Origin: Pelagibacterium sediminicola
GTDB lineage: Bacteria; Pseudomonadota; Alphaproteobacteria; Rhizobiales; Devosiaceae
NCBI RefSeq assembly: GCF_003390885.1
Contig: NZ_QMEL01000004.1
Span: 1-64,000, forward strand
Direction of reading: 5' to 3'
Length of the DNA stretch: 64,000 nt
A program made the position numbers and the translations under genes. How positions within the stretch are numbered: the first letter of the stretch is position 1; every line of letters starts with the position of its first letter. A model generated the notes under the pieces. It was not told the origin of the DNA. It did not search any database and was given only the letters and a program-made list of their open reading frames with translations. Of this stretch, positions 46,915 through 55,770 are shown piece after piece.

Positions 46915-47988
46915 TGGTCTCCATCCCGCCCGCTGCTTGAGCCGCATGACGTAGCCGATGACCTGCGCCACCGCCTTGAACTGGTCTTCGGGAATGCGCT
47001 CGCCCACTTCGGCGCCTGCATGGAGCGCACGGGCGAGGGGCGGGTTTTCGACCACCGGCACGTCATTGTCCCGCGCCAGCGCGCGGATGCGGAGGGCGAG
47101 GGCATCGACGCCCTTGGCGACGACTTCGGGCGCGACCATTTCGCGGTCATATTTCAGCGCGACGGCGTAGTGGGTCGGGTTGGTGATGACCACGGTGGCG
47201 TCCGGCACGGCGGCCATCATGCGCTTGCGGCTACGTTCCTGCCGGATCTGGCGGATGCGGCCCTTGACGTGTGGATCGCCCTCCATCTGCTTGTATTCGT
47301 CCTTCACCTCCTTGACCGTCATCATCTGGCGCTTCCACCATTTGTGGCGGACATAGAGATAGTCGAGCAGCGCGATGATCGTGATGGTGATGATCGTGAC
47401 GATGAAGATCTTGATCCCGATCTCCCGGAACACCGCGAGCACCAGAAAGGGATCGGTGGAAATCAGCGTATCGAGCCGGTCGCGCTCGGGCCAGATGGCC
47501 ACGAACATCACCACCGAAAAGACCACCAGTTTGAACAGCCCTTTGGCGAAATTGACCAGCGCCTCGGTGGAAAACAGCCGCTTGAACCCGGAAACGGGCG
47601 AAACCTTCGAGAGCTTGGGCTTGATCGGATCGACGGAGAAAACGAGCTGGTGCTGCACCATGTTGCCCGCAATCCCGAACAGCGCCAGGAACGCCATGGG
47701 GACCAGCACCACCCCCAGAACGCTCGTCGCGACCGTATAGAAGAACTGCCCGAATGCCGGCCCGCCGACCTCGAGACGATGGGAGTGCTCCATTATCCCC
47801 TTGAGGCTGTCCATCACCGAGCCGCTGGCCCACGGCGCCAGAAACGCGAACACCAGCGCCGACCCGGTAATCATGAACCAGGTCGTCACCTCCTGACTCT
47901 TTGCCACATCGCCCTTCTTGTGGGCATCCATCAGCCGTTTATGGGAAGGGTCTTCTGTCTTTTCGCTCTGATCGGGCTGGTCTGACAT
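46909..47988 (-). CDS. flhB: Flagellar export apparatus protein FlhB
   Basis: This 359-residue export-gate protein switches substrate class by self-cleavage. Four TM segments lie in residues ~30-215. The cytoplasmic domain has the cleavage motif NPTH (in VITNPTHYAVALKYD, Asn near 269). It is transcribed toward vapC with fliR directly upstream: the fliR stop codon abuts the flhB start. Confidence 0.96.
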   Translation of the reverse strand: MSDQPDQSEKTEDPSHKRLMDAHKKGDVAKSQEVTTWFMITGSALVFAFLAPWASGSVMDSLKGIMEHSHRLEVGGPAFGQFFYTVATSVLGVVLVPMAFLALFGIAGNMVQHQLVFSVDPIKPKLSKVSPVSGFKRLFSTEALVNFAKGLFKLVVFSVVMFVAIWPERDRLDTLISTDPFLVLAVFREIGIKIFIVTIITITIIALLDYLYVRHKWWKRQMMTVKEVKDEYKQMEGDPHVKGRIRQIRQERSRKRMMAAVPDATVVITNPTHYAVALKYDREMVAPEVVAKGVDALALRIRALARDNDVPVVENPPLARALHAGAEVGERIPEDQFKAVAQVIGYVMRLKQRAGWRPS

Positions 47989-48753
47989 TCAGAGCCCCCC
48001 GATCAAGGAGAAATGGTGCTCGATATGGGACATGTACCAAGTCATCATCAGCACCAGCAGCAGCGCGAACAGGATCAGCCCGACGATGATGTTGGCCGGC
48101 ATCATCATGAAGAACACCTGGATCTGCGGCATCAGGCGGCCCAGAATGCCAAGACCGAGATAAAAGATCAGCCCGAATATGAGCAGCGGCGCGGCCATCT
48201 GCACGCCGGTGACGAACCCGCCCGCAACGATCCGCGTCGCCATGTCGGCCACGTCCTCAAACATCAGCGGCGCATCGACGGGGAAGTAGAAATAGCTCTG
48301 ATAGATCCCCGCCAGCAGCATGTGGTGCATGTCGGTGGTAAAGATCAGGACGACACCGGTGAAAGCGAGGAAATTGCCCACGATCGCCCCCTGCACCCCG
48401 CCTTGAGTCGGGTCGGCGGTCTGGGCCATGGAAAGCCCCATCTGGTAGGCGATGACCGCGCCCGCCACCTGCGCGGCGAGCAGCACCAGCCGCGTCAGCC
48501 CCCCGATGATGAACCCCACCGCCAGTTCATGGGCCAGCGCCCCGGCCAGCCCGGCGAGCGTTTCGGGGATCGCTCCCAGCTCAGGGGCGATAAGCGGATA
48601 GAGAACGAAGGAAAACGCCAGCGCCGCAGTCAGCCGCAGCCGGGCGGGGATGGTGCGCTCCCCGATGGCGGGAAACAGCATGAACATGGTGCCGACCCGC
48701 GCAAACAGCAGGAAGAAATACCACGCGACATCCGGTCCCCATGTAATGCTCAC
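47989..48753 (-). CDS. fliR: Flagellar biosynthesis protein FliR
   Basis: This 254-residue membrane component of the type III export gate has six hydrophobic segments. PAIGERTIPARLRL and QMGLSMAQTADPTQGGVQG are conserved FliR blocks. It follows fliQ by six bases and abuts flhB, forming fliQ-fliR-flhB on the minus strand. Confidence 0.95.
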   Translation of the reverse strand: MSITWGPDVAWYFFLLFARVGTMFMLFPAIGERTIPARLRLTAALAFSFVLYPLIAPELGAIPETLAGLAGALAHELAVGFIIGGLTRLVLLAAQVAGAVIAYQMGLSMAQTADPTQGGVQGAIVGNFLAFTGVVLIFTTDMHHMLLAGIYQSYFYFPVDAPLMFEDVADMATRIVAGGFVTGVQMAAPLLIFGLIFYLGLGILGRLMPQIQVFFMMMPANIIVGLILFALLLVLMMTWYMSHIEHHFSLIGGL

Positions 48754-48759
48754 GGCCCG

Positions 48760-49026
48760 CTATCCGCCCGTGATGATCAGGTCGACCACCCGGTTCATGT
48801 ACCCCGACATCGTGGCGCCCATGAACGGAAGCGCGATGAGCATGGTAACGAAGATCGCAATGATCTTGGGCACGAAGACCAGCGTCATTTCCTGGATCTG
48901 CGTCAGCGCCTGAAACAGCGCGATCACGACGCCCACCGCCAGCCCCACGATCATCATCGGCGCCGAAATCAGGATCAGCACCCAAATGCCCTCGCGGGCA
49001 ATGTCGAGTGTAATGGCGCCACTCAT
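48760..49026 (-). CDS. fliQ: Flagellar biosynthesis protein FliQ
   Basis: This 88-residue two-helix export-gate subunit contains GLAVGVVIALFQALTQIQEMTLVFVPKI, the family signature, and ends in a second hydrophobic hairpin. It is the first gene of fliQ-fliR-flhB. A family D repeat separates it from the upstream fliE. Confidence 0.95.
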   Translation of the reverse strand: MSGAITLDIAREGIWVLILISAPMMIVGLAVGVVIALFQALTQIQEMTLVFVPKIIAIFVTMLIALPFMGATMSGYMNRVVDLIITGG

Positions 49027-49112
49027 GGATAAGGCTCCTGCCGAATCGATGGTCCGAGTCTATATGCGGCAAACTGCCTGTGTTAGCCCCCGCGCCTGCC
49101 CAATCCACCATT

Positions 49113-49216
49113 GTCACCCCGGGATTTATTCCCGGGGTCCAGTTCCGGTCTTTCAGCGGGTACGGGGTTCCGGGCTTGCTCTGCTCTGGATCCCGGCAAT
49201 AAATGCCGGGATGACA
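49113..49216. repeat. Intergenic repeat family D, copy 2
   Basis: The element begins GTCACCCCGGGATTTATTCCCGGGGTCCAG and ends CTGGATCCCGGCAATAAATGCCGGGATGACA. The arms are related inverted copies and each also folds on itself. It sits inside the flagellar gene run, between fliE and fliQ. Confidence 0.75.
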
Positions 49217-49256
49217 TATGAGTGAGTTGCAAGGCCGGTGTTAAGCGGTAGACCAA

Positions 49257-49583
49257 TCAGATCGGCATCCGCATGATTTCCTCATAGGCCGAGATCACCC
49301 GGTCGCGAACCGTGACCATGGTTTCCATGGCCATTTCCGTTTCGGCCAGCGCCGTCACCACGTCGATCACATTGGCCTTGCCGTTGACCATGTCCATGCT
49401 CACCTGATCGGTGTGTTTCCCGGCCTGGGCGACATTGTCGATCTGCTCGGCCAGCAGCGTTCCGAAATCGACGCCGCCCTGCGCGGGCGATTGCAGCGAC
49501 TGGGCTTTGCCAGCCGCCTGATCGGAAATGAGGCGCGAAACGTTTCCGTATGCCGCCGTTGCGGCGTTGAATGGCGTGGACAT
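49257..49583 (-). CDS. fliE: Flagellar hook-basal body protein FliE
   Basis: This 108-residue protein joins the MS ring to the proximal rod. DFGTLLAEQIDNVAQAGKHTD, VDVVTALAETEMAMETMVTVRD and the terminal AYEEIMRMPI are characteristic. It is the last of flgB-flgC-fliE, 11 bases after flgC. Confidence 0.95.
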   Translation of the reverse strand: MSTPFNAATAAYGNVSRLISDQAAGKAQSLQSPAQGGVDFGTLLAEQIDNVAQAGKHTDQVSMDMVNGKANVIDVVTALAETEMAMETMVTVRDRVISAYEEIMRMPI

Positions 49584-49594
49584 CCGTTATTTTC

Positions 49595-50008
49595 CTAACC
49601 GCGCAGAATATCGAGCGTGCGGCCCAGCATCTGGCGCGACACGGTGACGACGTTAAGATTGGCCTCATAGGTACGCTGGGCCTCGCGCATGTCCATCGTC
49701 TCGACGAGCGTATCGACGTTGGGATATTTGACATAACCGGCCTCGTCCGCCGCCGGATGGCCCGGTTCATACCGCGAGCTGAAATCGCTCATGTCGTAAG
49801 AGAGACGCCCGACCCGCGTTTCATAGGCATTGAGTTCGTTGTTCAAAATCGCATGGAAGGTTGGGATCTTGCGCCGGTAGGGGTCGTCCCCCGGCGCATT
49901 GCCCGCCGAATCGGCGTTCGCCATGTTCTCGGCGATCACGCGCATCCGGGCCGACTGGGCATTGAGCCCGCTGCCCGCAATCTTGATCGAGGTCATGAAG
50001 TCGTTCAT
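49595..50008 (-). CDS. flgC: Flagellar basal-body rod protein FlgC
   Basis: This 137-residue proximal-rod subunit starts with IKIAGSGLNAQSARMRVIAENMANADS, the rod/hook N-terminal motif, and ends with the matching helix TYEANLNVVTVSRQMLGRTLDILRG. It is exported without cleavage. Its start is 25 bases after the flgB stop. Confidence 0.95.
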   Translation of the reverse strand: MNDFMTSIKIAGSGLNAQSARMRVIAENMANADSAGNAPGDDPYRRKIPTFHAILNNELNAYETRVGRLSYDMSDFSSRYEPGHPAADEAGYVKYPNVDTLVETMDMREAQRTYEANLNVVTVSRQMLGRTLDILRG

Positions 50009-50033
50009 CGCGCCGCCCCTGTCCTTTTCAAAT

Positions 50034-50438
50034 TTAGGCCTGCTTGCCCAACGCGATGCGCATCAGGCGCATGGAGCGGGTATAGAGCGTGGTGGCCGCC
50101 TGATAATCCATCTGGTTGGTGGTGACCTTCATCATCTCTTCTTCAAGCGTCACGCCATTGCCCTCGGGCATGATCTCGAAATTGTTCATGCGCATGGCCC
50201 CGAATGCCTTGGCATTCGAGCCGCCGACCGAGAAATGCCGCGCATCGGTCGCCCGCGTCGCCACCGAAAGGCCGGGCCGCTCGACGTGGTCCCGATAGTT
50301 AAAATGGGCCAGATCGCGGCCCTTGTATCCGGGCGTCTCGGCATTGGCCACGTTCTCGGCCAGAAGCGTCTGCCGCGTCTGATGCCATTGCATCTTGTTG
50401 CGCAGCGCCGCAAAGATCGGCATGTCTCCGATGGCCAT
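50034..50438 (-). CDS. flgB: Flagellar basal-body rod protein FlgB
   Basis: This 134-residue proximal-rod subunit has ALRNKMQWHQTRQTLLAENVANAETPGYKGRDL near its start and a C-terminal TTNQMDYQAATTLYTRSMRLMRIALG helix. It leads flgB-flgC-fliE. Its promoter region, shared with divergent fliO, carries a CtrA box and two copies of the GGCAA-N3-TTGCC palindrome. Confidence 0.95.
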   Translation of the reverse strand: MAIGDMPIFAALRNKMQWHQTRQTLLAENVANAETPGYKGRDLAHFNYRDHVERPGLSVATRATDARHFSVGGSNAKAFGAMRMNNFEIMPEGNGVTLEEEMMKVTTNQMDYQAATTLYTRSMRLMRIALGKQA

Positions 50439-50473
50439 TGCTTTAAAGACTCTTTCAAATCCGTCCCCGACTG

Positions 50474-50486
50474 GGCAAATCTTGCC
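50474..50486. promoter_or_regulatory. Flagellar palindrome, site 1 (flgB side)
   Basis: GGCAAATCTTGCC is a 13-bp palindrome (GGCAA-N3-TTGCC) 36 bases upstream of the flgB start codon. The same motif recurs at 50571-50583 and 58636-58648. A half site, GATTTGCC, lies at 50516-50523. Its form recalls the FlbD ftr elements of Caulobacter, from memory and not verified. Confidence 0.6.
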
Positions 50487-50496
50487 TGCTCCATGG

Positions 50497-50511
50497 TTAA
50501 CGAGCCGTTAA
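50497..50511. promoter_or_regulatory. CtrA box in the flgB-fliO promoter region
   Basis: TTAA-CGAGCCG-TTAA matches the CtrA consensus TTAA-N7-TTAA exactly. It lies 58 bases before the flgB start, flanked by the two palindromes. With cckA in the same window, cell-cycle control of early flagellar genes is likely. Confidence 0.75.
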
Positions 50512-50570
50512 CGCCGATTTGCCGTGGAGCCGGAAAACTTCATGTTTTGGCCTTTTCTCTCACTATGCTA

Positions 50571-50583
50571 GGCAAGTCTTGCC
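50571..50583. promoter_or_regulatory. Flagellar palindrome, site 2 (fliO side)
   Basis: GGCAAGTCTTGCC is a perfect palindrome around a central T, 77 bases upstream of the fliO start. It has the same consensus as site 1. Confidence 0.6.
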
Positions 50584-50660
50584 CGGCGATTCACCGCTCG
50601 AGATGAAAGCGGCGCGATCGGGGCGACTATCAACTTGGGCAATTTCCGGGAGACACGGCG

Positions 50661-51239
50661 GTGGGATTTCTGACCAGCCTGTTCGGTGGCGAAACCAATT
50701 ACCTGACCATGATCATCGCGCTTGCCATCGTGCTGGCCCTGATCGTTCTTGCGGTCTGGCTGATCAAGGTCGTGGGGCAGGCGACGCAAAATGTGGGCCG
50801 TGGCCGTTACAAGCGGCTGTCCATCGTCGATTCCATCCCCATCGACCAGAAGCGGCAGGCGGTGATCGTGCGCCGCGACGGCGTCGAGCACCTGATCGTC
50901 ATCGGCGGCGCGAACGATCTGGTTGTGGAAACCGGGTTCGAGGCCCCACCCCCACCAGCCGCCCCCGCACGGTGGACGGCCCGCCCCGGCAAGCCGGACA
51001 CGGAAACGCCCCCCGCCGCCACGGCAGGAAAATCGAGATCGTTGCGCCATACCGGCCTTTTGCGGACCGTTCCGGGCGAAAACAGCGAACTTCCCGGTGG
51101 AAAGCCCGACCGGGCGCCCGCCGTCTTCCCCGACTCAGATACAAGCGGGTTGACCGGACGCGGCGAACCCGCGCTGGAAGTCGTCTCTGAGGCAGGGGAA
51201 AGCGATAACGCCGGAACGAGCAAAGGCAAACGGACCTAG
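50661..51239 (+). CDS. fliO: Flagellar biosynthetic protein FliO
   Basis: This 192-residue protein has one TM helix (TMIIALAIVLALIVLAVWLI, ~17-36) and a cytoplasmic RLSIVDSIPIDQKRQAVIVRRDG, followed by HLIVIGGANDLVVET, which is the FliO core. A long Pro/Gly-rich tail follows with no known fold. FliO helps assemble the FliP ring. The start is GTG 50661 with GGGAG upstream. fliP follows after 31 bases. Confidence 0.88.
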   Translation: MGFLTSLFGGETNYLTMIIALAIVLALIVLAVWLIKVVGQATQNVGRGRYKRLSIVDSIPIDQKRQAVIVRRDGVEHLIVIGGANDLVVETGFEAPPPPAAPARWTARPGKPDTETPPAATAGKSRSLRHTGLLRTVPGENSELPGGKPDRAPAVFPDSDTSGLTGRGEPALEVVSEAGESDNAGTSKGKRT

Positions 51240-51270
51240 CCTTCCGGGCGGCGCCATTCCGCACGGCGCG

Positions 51271-52002
51271 ATGCTGCGTGCCCTGGGCATTGTCATGGCC
51301 CTTGCCATGGTTCTGGTGCCTGCCGCCGGTTTTGCCCAGGACATCTCCATCGATTTCGGCGACGACACGACGCTGACCGAGCGCGCCATCCAGCTCATCG
51401 CGCTCATCACCGTCCTCGCGCTCGCGCCCTCCATTCTCGTCATGGTGACGAGCTTCACGCGCATCGTGGTCGTGCTCTCGCTGCTGCGCACCGCAATCGG
51501 CCTGCAAACCGCGCCGCCCAACTCGGTGATGATCTCGCTGGCGCTGTTCCTCACCGCCTTCATCATGGCCCCTACCCTACAATCGAGCTACGATCAGGGC
51601 ATCGCGCCGCTGATGGCCGGCGACATCGAATTGACCGAGGCGCTGGAATTGTCCTCGGGTCCGATCCACGAATTCATGCGAACCCACGTCCGCGACCGCG
51701 ACGTGATGCTGTTCCTCGACCTCACCGAAACCCCGCCGCCCGAAACCCCCGAAGAGCTCGAACTGCGCATCCTCATCCCGGCCTTCATGATTTCGGAACT
51801 GCGCCGCGCCTTCGAGATCGGGTTCCTGCTGTTCCTGCCGTTCGTCATCATCGACATGGTGGTGGCGTCGGTGCTGATGAGCATGGGCATGATGATGCTC
51901 CCGCCCATCATCATCTCACTGCCCTTCAAGCTGATCTTTTTCGTTCTGGTCGACGGCTGGTATCTCGTCGCGGGCTCGCTGATCCGAAGTTTTGTGGGGT
52001 AG
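51271..52002 (+). CDS. fliP: Flagellar biosynthesis protein FliP
   Basis: This 243-residue export-gate subunit has a cleavable signal (PAAGFAQD) and four TM segments. TSFTRIVVVLSLLRTAIGLQTAPPNSVMISLALFLT and FLLFLPFVIIDMVVASVLMSMGMMMLPP are the family blocks. It forms the export channel with FliQ and FliR encoded nearby on the other strand. Confidence 0.96.
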   Translation: MLRALGIVMALAMVLVPAAGFAQDISIDFGDDTTLTERAIQLIALITVLALAPSILVMVTSFTRIVVVLSLLRTAIGLQTAPPNSVMISLALFLTAFIMAPTLQSSYDQGIAPLMAGDIELTEALELSSGPIHEFMRTHVRDRDVMLFLDLTETPPPETPEELELRILIPAFMISELRRAFEIGFLLFLPFVIIDMVVASVLMSMGMMMLPPIIISLPFKLIFFVLVDGWYLVAGSLIRSFVG

Positions 52003-52050
52003 AACGGTTGCGGAAATCAGAACTCAGCGCTCGTGGCAGTGTCCGCACTG

Positions 52051-52144
52051 GTTCCCGGCAATAAATACCGGGATGACATCGAGGAAAACGCAAGGCCATC
52101 CGAAAACACCAATGTCATTCCGGTATTTATTACCGGAATCCAGC
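52051..52144. repeat. Intergenic repeat family D, copy 3
   Basis: TTCCCGGCAATAAATACCGGGATGACAT pairs with ATGTCATTCCGGTATTTATTACCGGAATCCAG. It lies between convergent fliP and the TPR protein gene and may act as a shared transcription end. Confidence 0.75.
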
Positions 52145-52150
52145 GCCATC

Positions 52151-55100
52151 TCAGCTCATCCCTTCGCCCTGCGTCGCGCGGAACGGGGTGACCGCGCCTT
52201 CGGCGGTGTAGATTTCCCGGTAGGCGTTGAGGAAGGCGTTGAGGGAATCGGTGGCCGCGATCTGGCGCGTGAGGTCGCGGAATTCGGTTGCCGTGGTGTC
52301 CACCGTTTCGGTGACGAAGGCGAACATCGGCCATTCGGGCGCGCGGGACATCGTATCCGCGTACCGGTTGCGCAACCGCGCCAGCCCGAGCTGGTCGTTG
52401 GCCAGCACATATCCAACCGCCGCCTTGATCACGTTCATGCGCGCCACCGGACTCAGCGAACCCCGGCCAAGGTCTGCCGCATAAAGCGTTTCGATGGTCT
52501 CGGCAGCCTCACGATGCCGCCGCGCCTTCCAATAGGCATCCACCCGCAACAGCTCGGTATCGCGCCCGCTCATGCCGGCCAGCATGTCGAGCGCCAGATC
52601 GTAACGCCCCGCATCGATCAGCGCCCGCGCTTCCAGCACCCGACGCTGACGTTCGAGCGCGGGCGGGATGCCTGTGAGCCGCGTGTCGTAAAGCACCTTG
52701 AGGGCACGCGCCGGCTCGCGATTGGCGATGTGGACGACTGCAAGGTCCGCCGCCACCTGCGCACGCGCCGCGCCCTGAAGGCGATTCGCAACCTGATATT
52801 CGAGCAGTTCGGCGGCCTGATCGAGCAGGTCGACCCGGATAAGCCGCTGCGCCAGATTGCGGATCATCTGGTCCCCTTCGGCGCCCGCCGGGGTCAGTTG
52901 CCGGAAGTCATAATAGATGCTCAACGCCTCGATGGCATCGAGCGCGTTGGCCTGCCCGTCGATATAAAGCCCCGCGAACTCGGTCTGCGCCCGCTCCATC
53001 AGCCGCGTCAGCACCGTTGAATTACCATAGGCCTCGGCAACCTGCCGCGTGAGCGAGAAAGCATCGCGGAAATCGCCGTTCCGGTATTGCAGGTCGGTGA
53101 GTTTTTCGGTGATCGCCAGTTCCACGAAATCGCCGCGCCAGATGGCCGCCTGCGCGGAAAGCGTATCGATCGCCTTATCGACTTCGAGCCGCCCCAATTC
53201 ATCGAGCAGCAGGATCGTGCGCAGCACGGCCTCGGAGGTAACCGGCCTGCGGTCGGCGGCGATCACCCGGCCATAGCTTTCGAGCGCTTCAGGTGTCCGG
53301 CCATTCAACTCGTCGAGCATACCGCTCAGCATCTCGAATTCGGAAATCTGGTCGCGGCTCATGGCCGCAAGATCGATCTGGCGCAACAGGCGGGTCGCGA
53401 GCGTCACGTCTTGCTCGCCCACCGCCGCGCGAATCCCGGCGAGCAGATAGCGGGTCTTGATCCAGCCCGGGTAATTCGCGGCGAGAAGTTCGGAACCAAG
53501 TGCCTCCTGCCTTGCGCCATCGAGATCGCCAAGCTGCACGCGCGCCATGGTGCGCCACAGGCGCGCATCCGCGCTGCTGGCGAGCACACTGTCGCCCAGC
53601 TGCGCCAACGCATCGGCGGGCCGTCCCGCAATCACATTGGCCGCCCCTTCGATCAGTCGGCTCGGCGCCTCCAGATCGGGGTGACCCGTCGCATCGTGCA
53701 GGACCGAAAGCACACCCAGCGCCTCGTGGGCCAGATTATTGGCAAGGTAGAACTCGGCGAGATCCAGGCGGGCAATATCGAGATCGCGCCCCTCGGCGGA
53801 AAGCGTGCGCCCCACGAGTTCAAGGCGACGGGCCGCAAGATCGCCCGGATTGGCAGCGACGTGCGGACCGAGCTCCATTAGACTGACCTGCGGTTCGGCG
53901 GTTGCGGTGAAACGCAGCGGTTGCTCGGTCGAAAGCGTCAGCCCCGCCTCCGCCCCCACCACGACCTGGGTGCCTTCGAGCCAGACCGAAACGCCCTCAT
54001 GGTTGGGCTTGAATACAAGCCCATGCACCGTACGCGGCGCGAAGAAATCGACATAGTGCAGGTCCCGCACCATCCCGCGCGCAGGCGGGTAGGCCGTTAC
54101 GACCGCAAGCGTGTCACCAACACCGGGATCGCGAAGCTGGTGCACGCGACCGGGCCGCACCATGTCGACGGTGATCTGGAAAAAGCCGCCCGCCGCCTGC
54201 TTGCGCTCGAACACGACCGGATCGGTGGCGCTGATCAGCACATCGCCCAGCGAGAGCACCCACGCCTTGCCTTCCGAACCGATGGTCGCCAGCCGATCCT
54301 CGTTCATCTGCATCCGCACCACGCGGGACCCCGTCGCACCCTCGACGGCAAAGCCGGAAACCAGCGCATCGAGCGGGCCGCTCGCAAGATCATCGCTCGG
54401 CACAGCAATCCGCGCCTGTGTGTCGAACACGAGCCACAACGTCTCTCCGCGCCGAAACACAGCGGCGGGCGTCTCGCTGGTGAAGGGAAAGACCACCCGA
54501 ACGGTCGGGCCCACGGTCGTGACGAACGGCTCGATGATCGTGTCTTCCGTCACCGGAACATCGGCAACGTCCTCTACGGCATCCTCGGCCGCCCCCTGCC
54601 CGGTTTCCACGTCCACCGAAGCGATGTCCTCGGCCGCACGCGCCAGCGTCAGCGGATCGATGGCCTCGACGAACACCCCTTCGAGATCAACATCGAGAAC
54701 GAACCGCGTGGCGCTTTCCTCGTAAAACCGCATCCGCGTGTTGCCGGCCACATCGAACGTCACGACGCTATCGCCGGCATTGACCGTATTGGCGACCGCC
54801 TCGAACCTGGCGGGCATGTCCGAGATGATCTCGTAAAGATCGATCGGCACCGGCCAGTCGAACGCGATGCTGGCATGGTCGTCCTCGCGGCTGAACTCCG
54901 CCCGCGTCCCCACGTTCCAGTCAAACACGATGCGCCAGAAGGTCGGGTGGCGTCCCACGCGGATGGTGGCCTGCGGATTATACTCGGCGGCCAGTTCCGC
55001 GCGCCGCCGCTCCTCGGCCAGCCGGGCCGCCTCCTCGGCGCGCTGGGCCAGCCTGGCGACCGTTTCGGGCGGCAGGCCGGGCGGCAACCCAACCCAGTCA

Positions 55101-55558
55101 TTGGGCAAAAAATCGATGAAAAGCTGCTCGCCCGCATCGATGGTATTGATCTGCATGGGACCACGCAGGCCCATGCGGATGCCGGTCATGTCCGGGTCGA
55201 ACCGGGCCACCGATACGATATCGCCCAGCGCCGCCGCAATCTCGGGCAGCGCCCCTTCCAACGGGGTCGCGAACAGGATCGCCAACACGCCGTTTTCATT
55301 TATGATTTCATATTCGGGCAACCGCATGCGGTCCGGGAAGGTGATGATGATCCGCCCGAAATTCTCGTGCCGCTGCGCCTCGACGGAAACGCTCTCCTGC
55401 GCCCGCGCGGACGCGGTCCCGACCAGTGGCAGGGCGAGCAGAACCAGCACCAGCGCAATGGCTCGCGCGGCGTCTATGAGCCGATCCCCTGGTCGCCTGG
55501 TGGTCAAAAGCCTTCTGCCCCGCCGCCGTTCAATGGCGGCAACCCTAGCGCCGAGCAC
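52151..55558 (-). CDS. Large exported TPR protein in the flagellar cluster
   Basis: This 1135-residue protein has a signal peptide near residues 30-53 (ending SARAQES). An N-terminal region begins FGRIIITFPDRMRLPEYEI and resembles the beta-strand pattern of AMIN-type domains. A charged helix follows near 165-190 (LAQRAEEAARLAEERRRAE). From ~570 the C-terminal half is helical repeats of TPR type. I do not recognise a named flagellar protein. It is the last gene of the fliL-fliM-DUF6468-motE run, which suggests a periplasmic motor or assembly role (inference). A TTG about 17 codons in, preceded by AGAAGG, is a possible alternative start. Confidence 0.7.
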   Translation of the reverse strand: MLGARVAAIERRRGRRLLTTRRPGDRLIDAARAIALVLVLLALPLVGTASARAQESVSVEAQRHENFGRIIITFPDRMRLPEYEIINENGVLAILFATPLEGALPEIAAALGDIVSVARFDPDMTGIRMGLRGPMQINTIDAGEQLFIDFLPNDWVGLPPGLPPETVARLAQRAEEAARLAEERRRAELAAEYNPQATIRVGRHPTFWRIVFDWNVGTRAEFSREDDHASIAFDWPVPIDLYEIISDMPARFEAVANTVNAGDSVVTFDVAGNTRMRFYEESATRFVLDVDLEGVFVEAIDPLTLARAAEDIASVDVETGQGAAEDAVEDVADVPVTEDTIIEPFVTTVGPTVRVVFPFTSETPAAVFRRGETLWLVFDTQARIAVPSDDLASGPLDALVSGFAVEGATGSRVVRMQMNEDRLATIGSEGKAWVLSLGDVLISATDPVVFERKQAAGGFFQITVDMVRPGRVHQLRDPGVGDTLAVVTAYPPARGMVRDLHYVDFFAPRTVHGLVFKPNHEGVSVWLEGTQVVVGAEAGLTLSTEQPLRFTATAEPQVSLMELGPHVAANPGDLAARRLELVGRTLSAEGRDLDIARLDLAEFYLANNLAHEALGVLSVLHDATGHPDLEAPSRLIEGAANVIAGRPADALAQLGDSVLASSADARLWRTMARVQLGDLDGARQEALGSELLAANYPGWIKTRYLLAGIRAAVGEQDVTLATRLLRQIDLAAMSRDQISEFEMLSGMLDELNGRTPEALESYGRVIAADRRPVTSEAVLRTILLLDELGRLEVDKAIDTLSAQAAIWRGDFVELAITEKLTDLQYRNGDFRDAFSLTRQVAEAYGNSTVLTRLMERAQTEFAGLYIDGQANALDAIEALSIYYDFRQLTPAGAEGDQMIRNLAQRLIRVDLLDQAAELLEYQVANRLQGAARAQVAADLAVVHIANREPARALKVLYDTRLTGIPPALERQRRVLEARALIDAGRYDLALDMLAGMSGRDTELLRVDAYWKARRHREAAETIETLYAADLGRGSLSPVARMNVIKAAVGYVLANDQLGLARLRNRYADTMSRAPEWPMFAFVTETVDTTATEFRDLTRQIAATDSLNAFLNAYREIYTAEGAVTPFRATQGEGMS

Positions 55559-55607
55559 TTAAAATGCCCTTACCGCGTGCGATGGGATTTGACTGGAGCA
55601 CAGAGCT

Positions 55608-55742
55608 CTCACCCCTCCCCAGCCCTCCCCATCAAGGGGAGGGTGCATTCTTTTCTTGGGCACCTCCCTACGCACAAGGCCAGCACCTCCCCCTTGTGGG
55701 GGAGGTTGGGAAGGGGGATTCGGCGTAAGCCGAAATATGCCG
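55608..55742. repeat. Intergenic repeat family B, copy 3
   Basis: This ~135-bp element has CACCCCTCCCCAGCCCTCCCCATCAAGGGGAGGGTG, TACGCACAAGG, CACCTCCCCCTTGTGGGGGAGGT and GGCGTAAGCCGAA, in the same orientation as copy 2. It separates the motE and TPR protein genes. Confidence 0.8.
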
Positions 55743-55770
55743 TCGGATTAAATCCGGACCTAGCCTTGGC

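Noticed and set aside
50571..50583. GGCAAGTCTTGCC read as a sigma-54 promoter
   Set aside because: GG and GC are only eight bases apart instead of ten, and the same palindrome occurs in other positions and orientations, so a protein-binding site is more likely.
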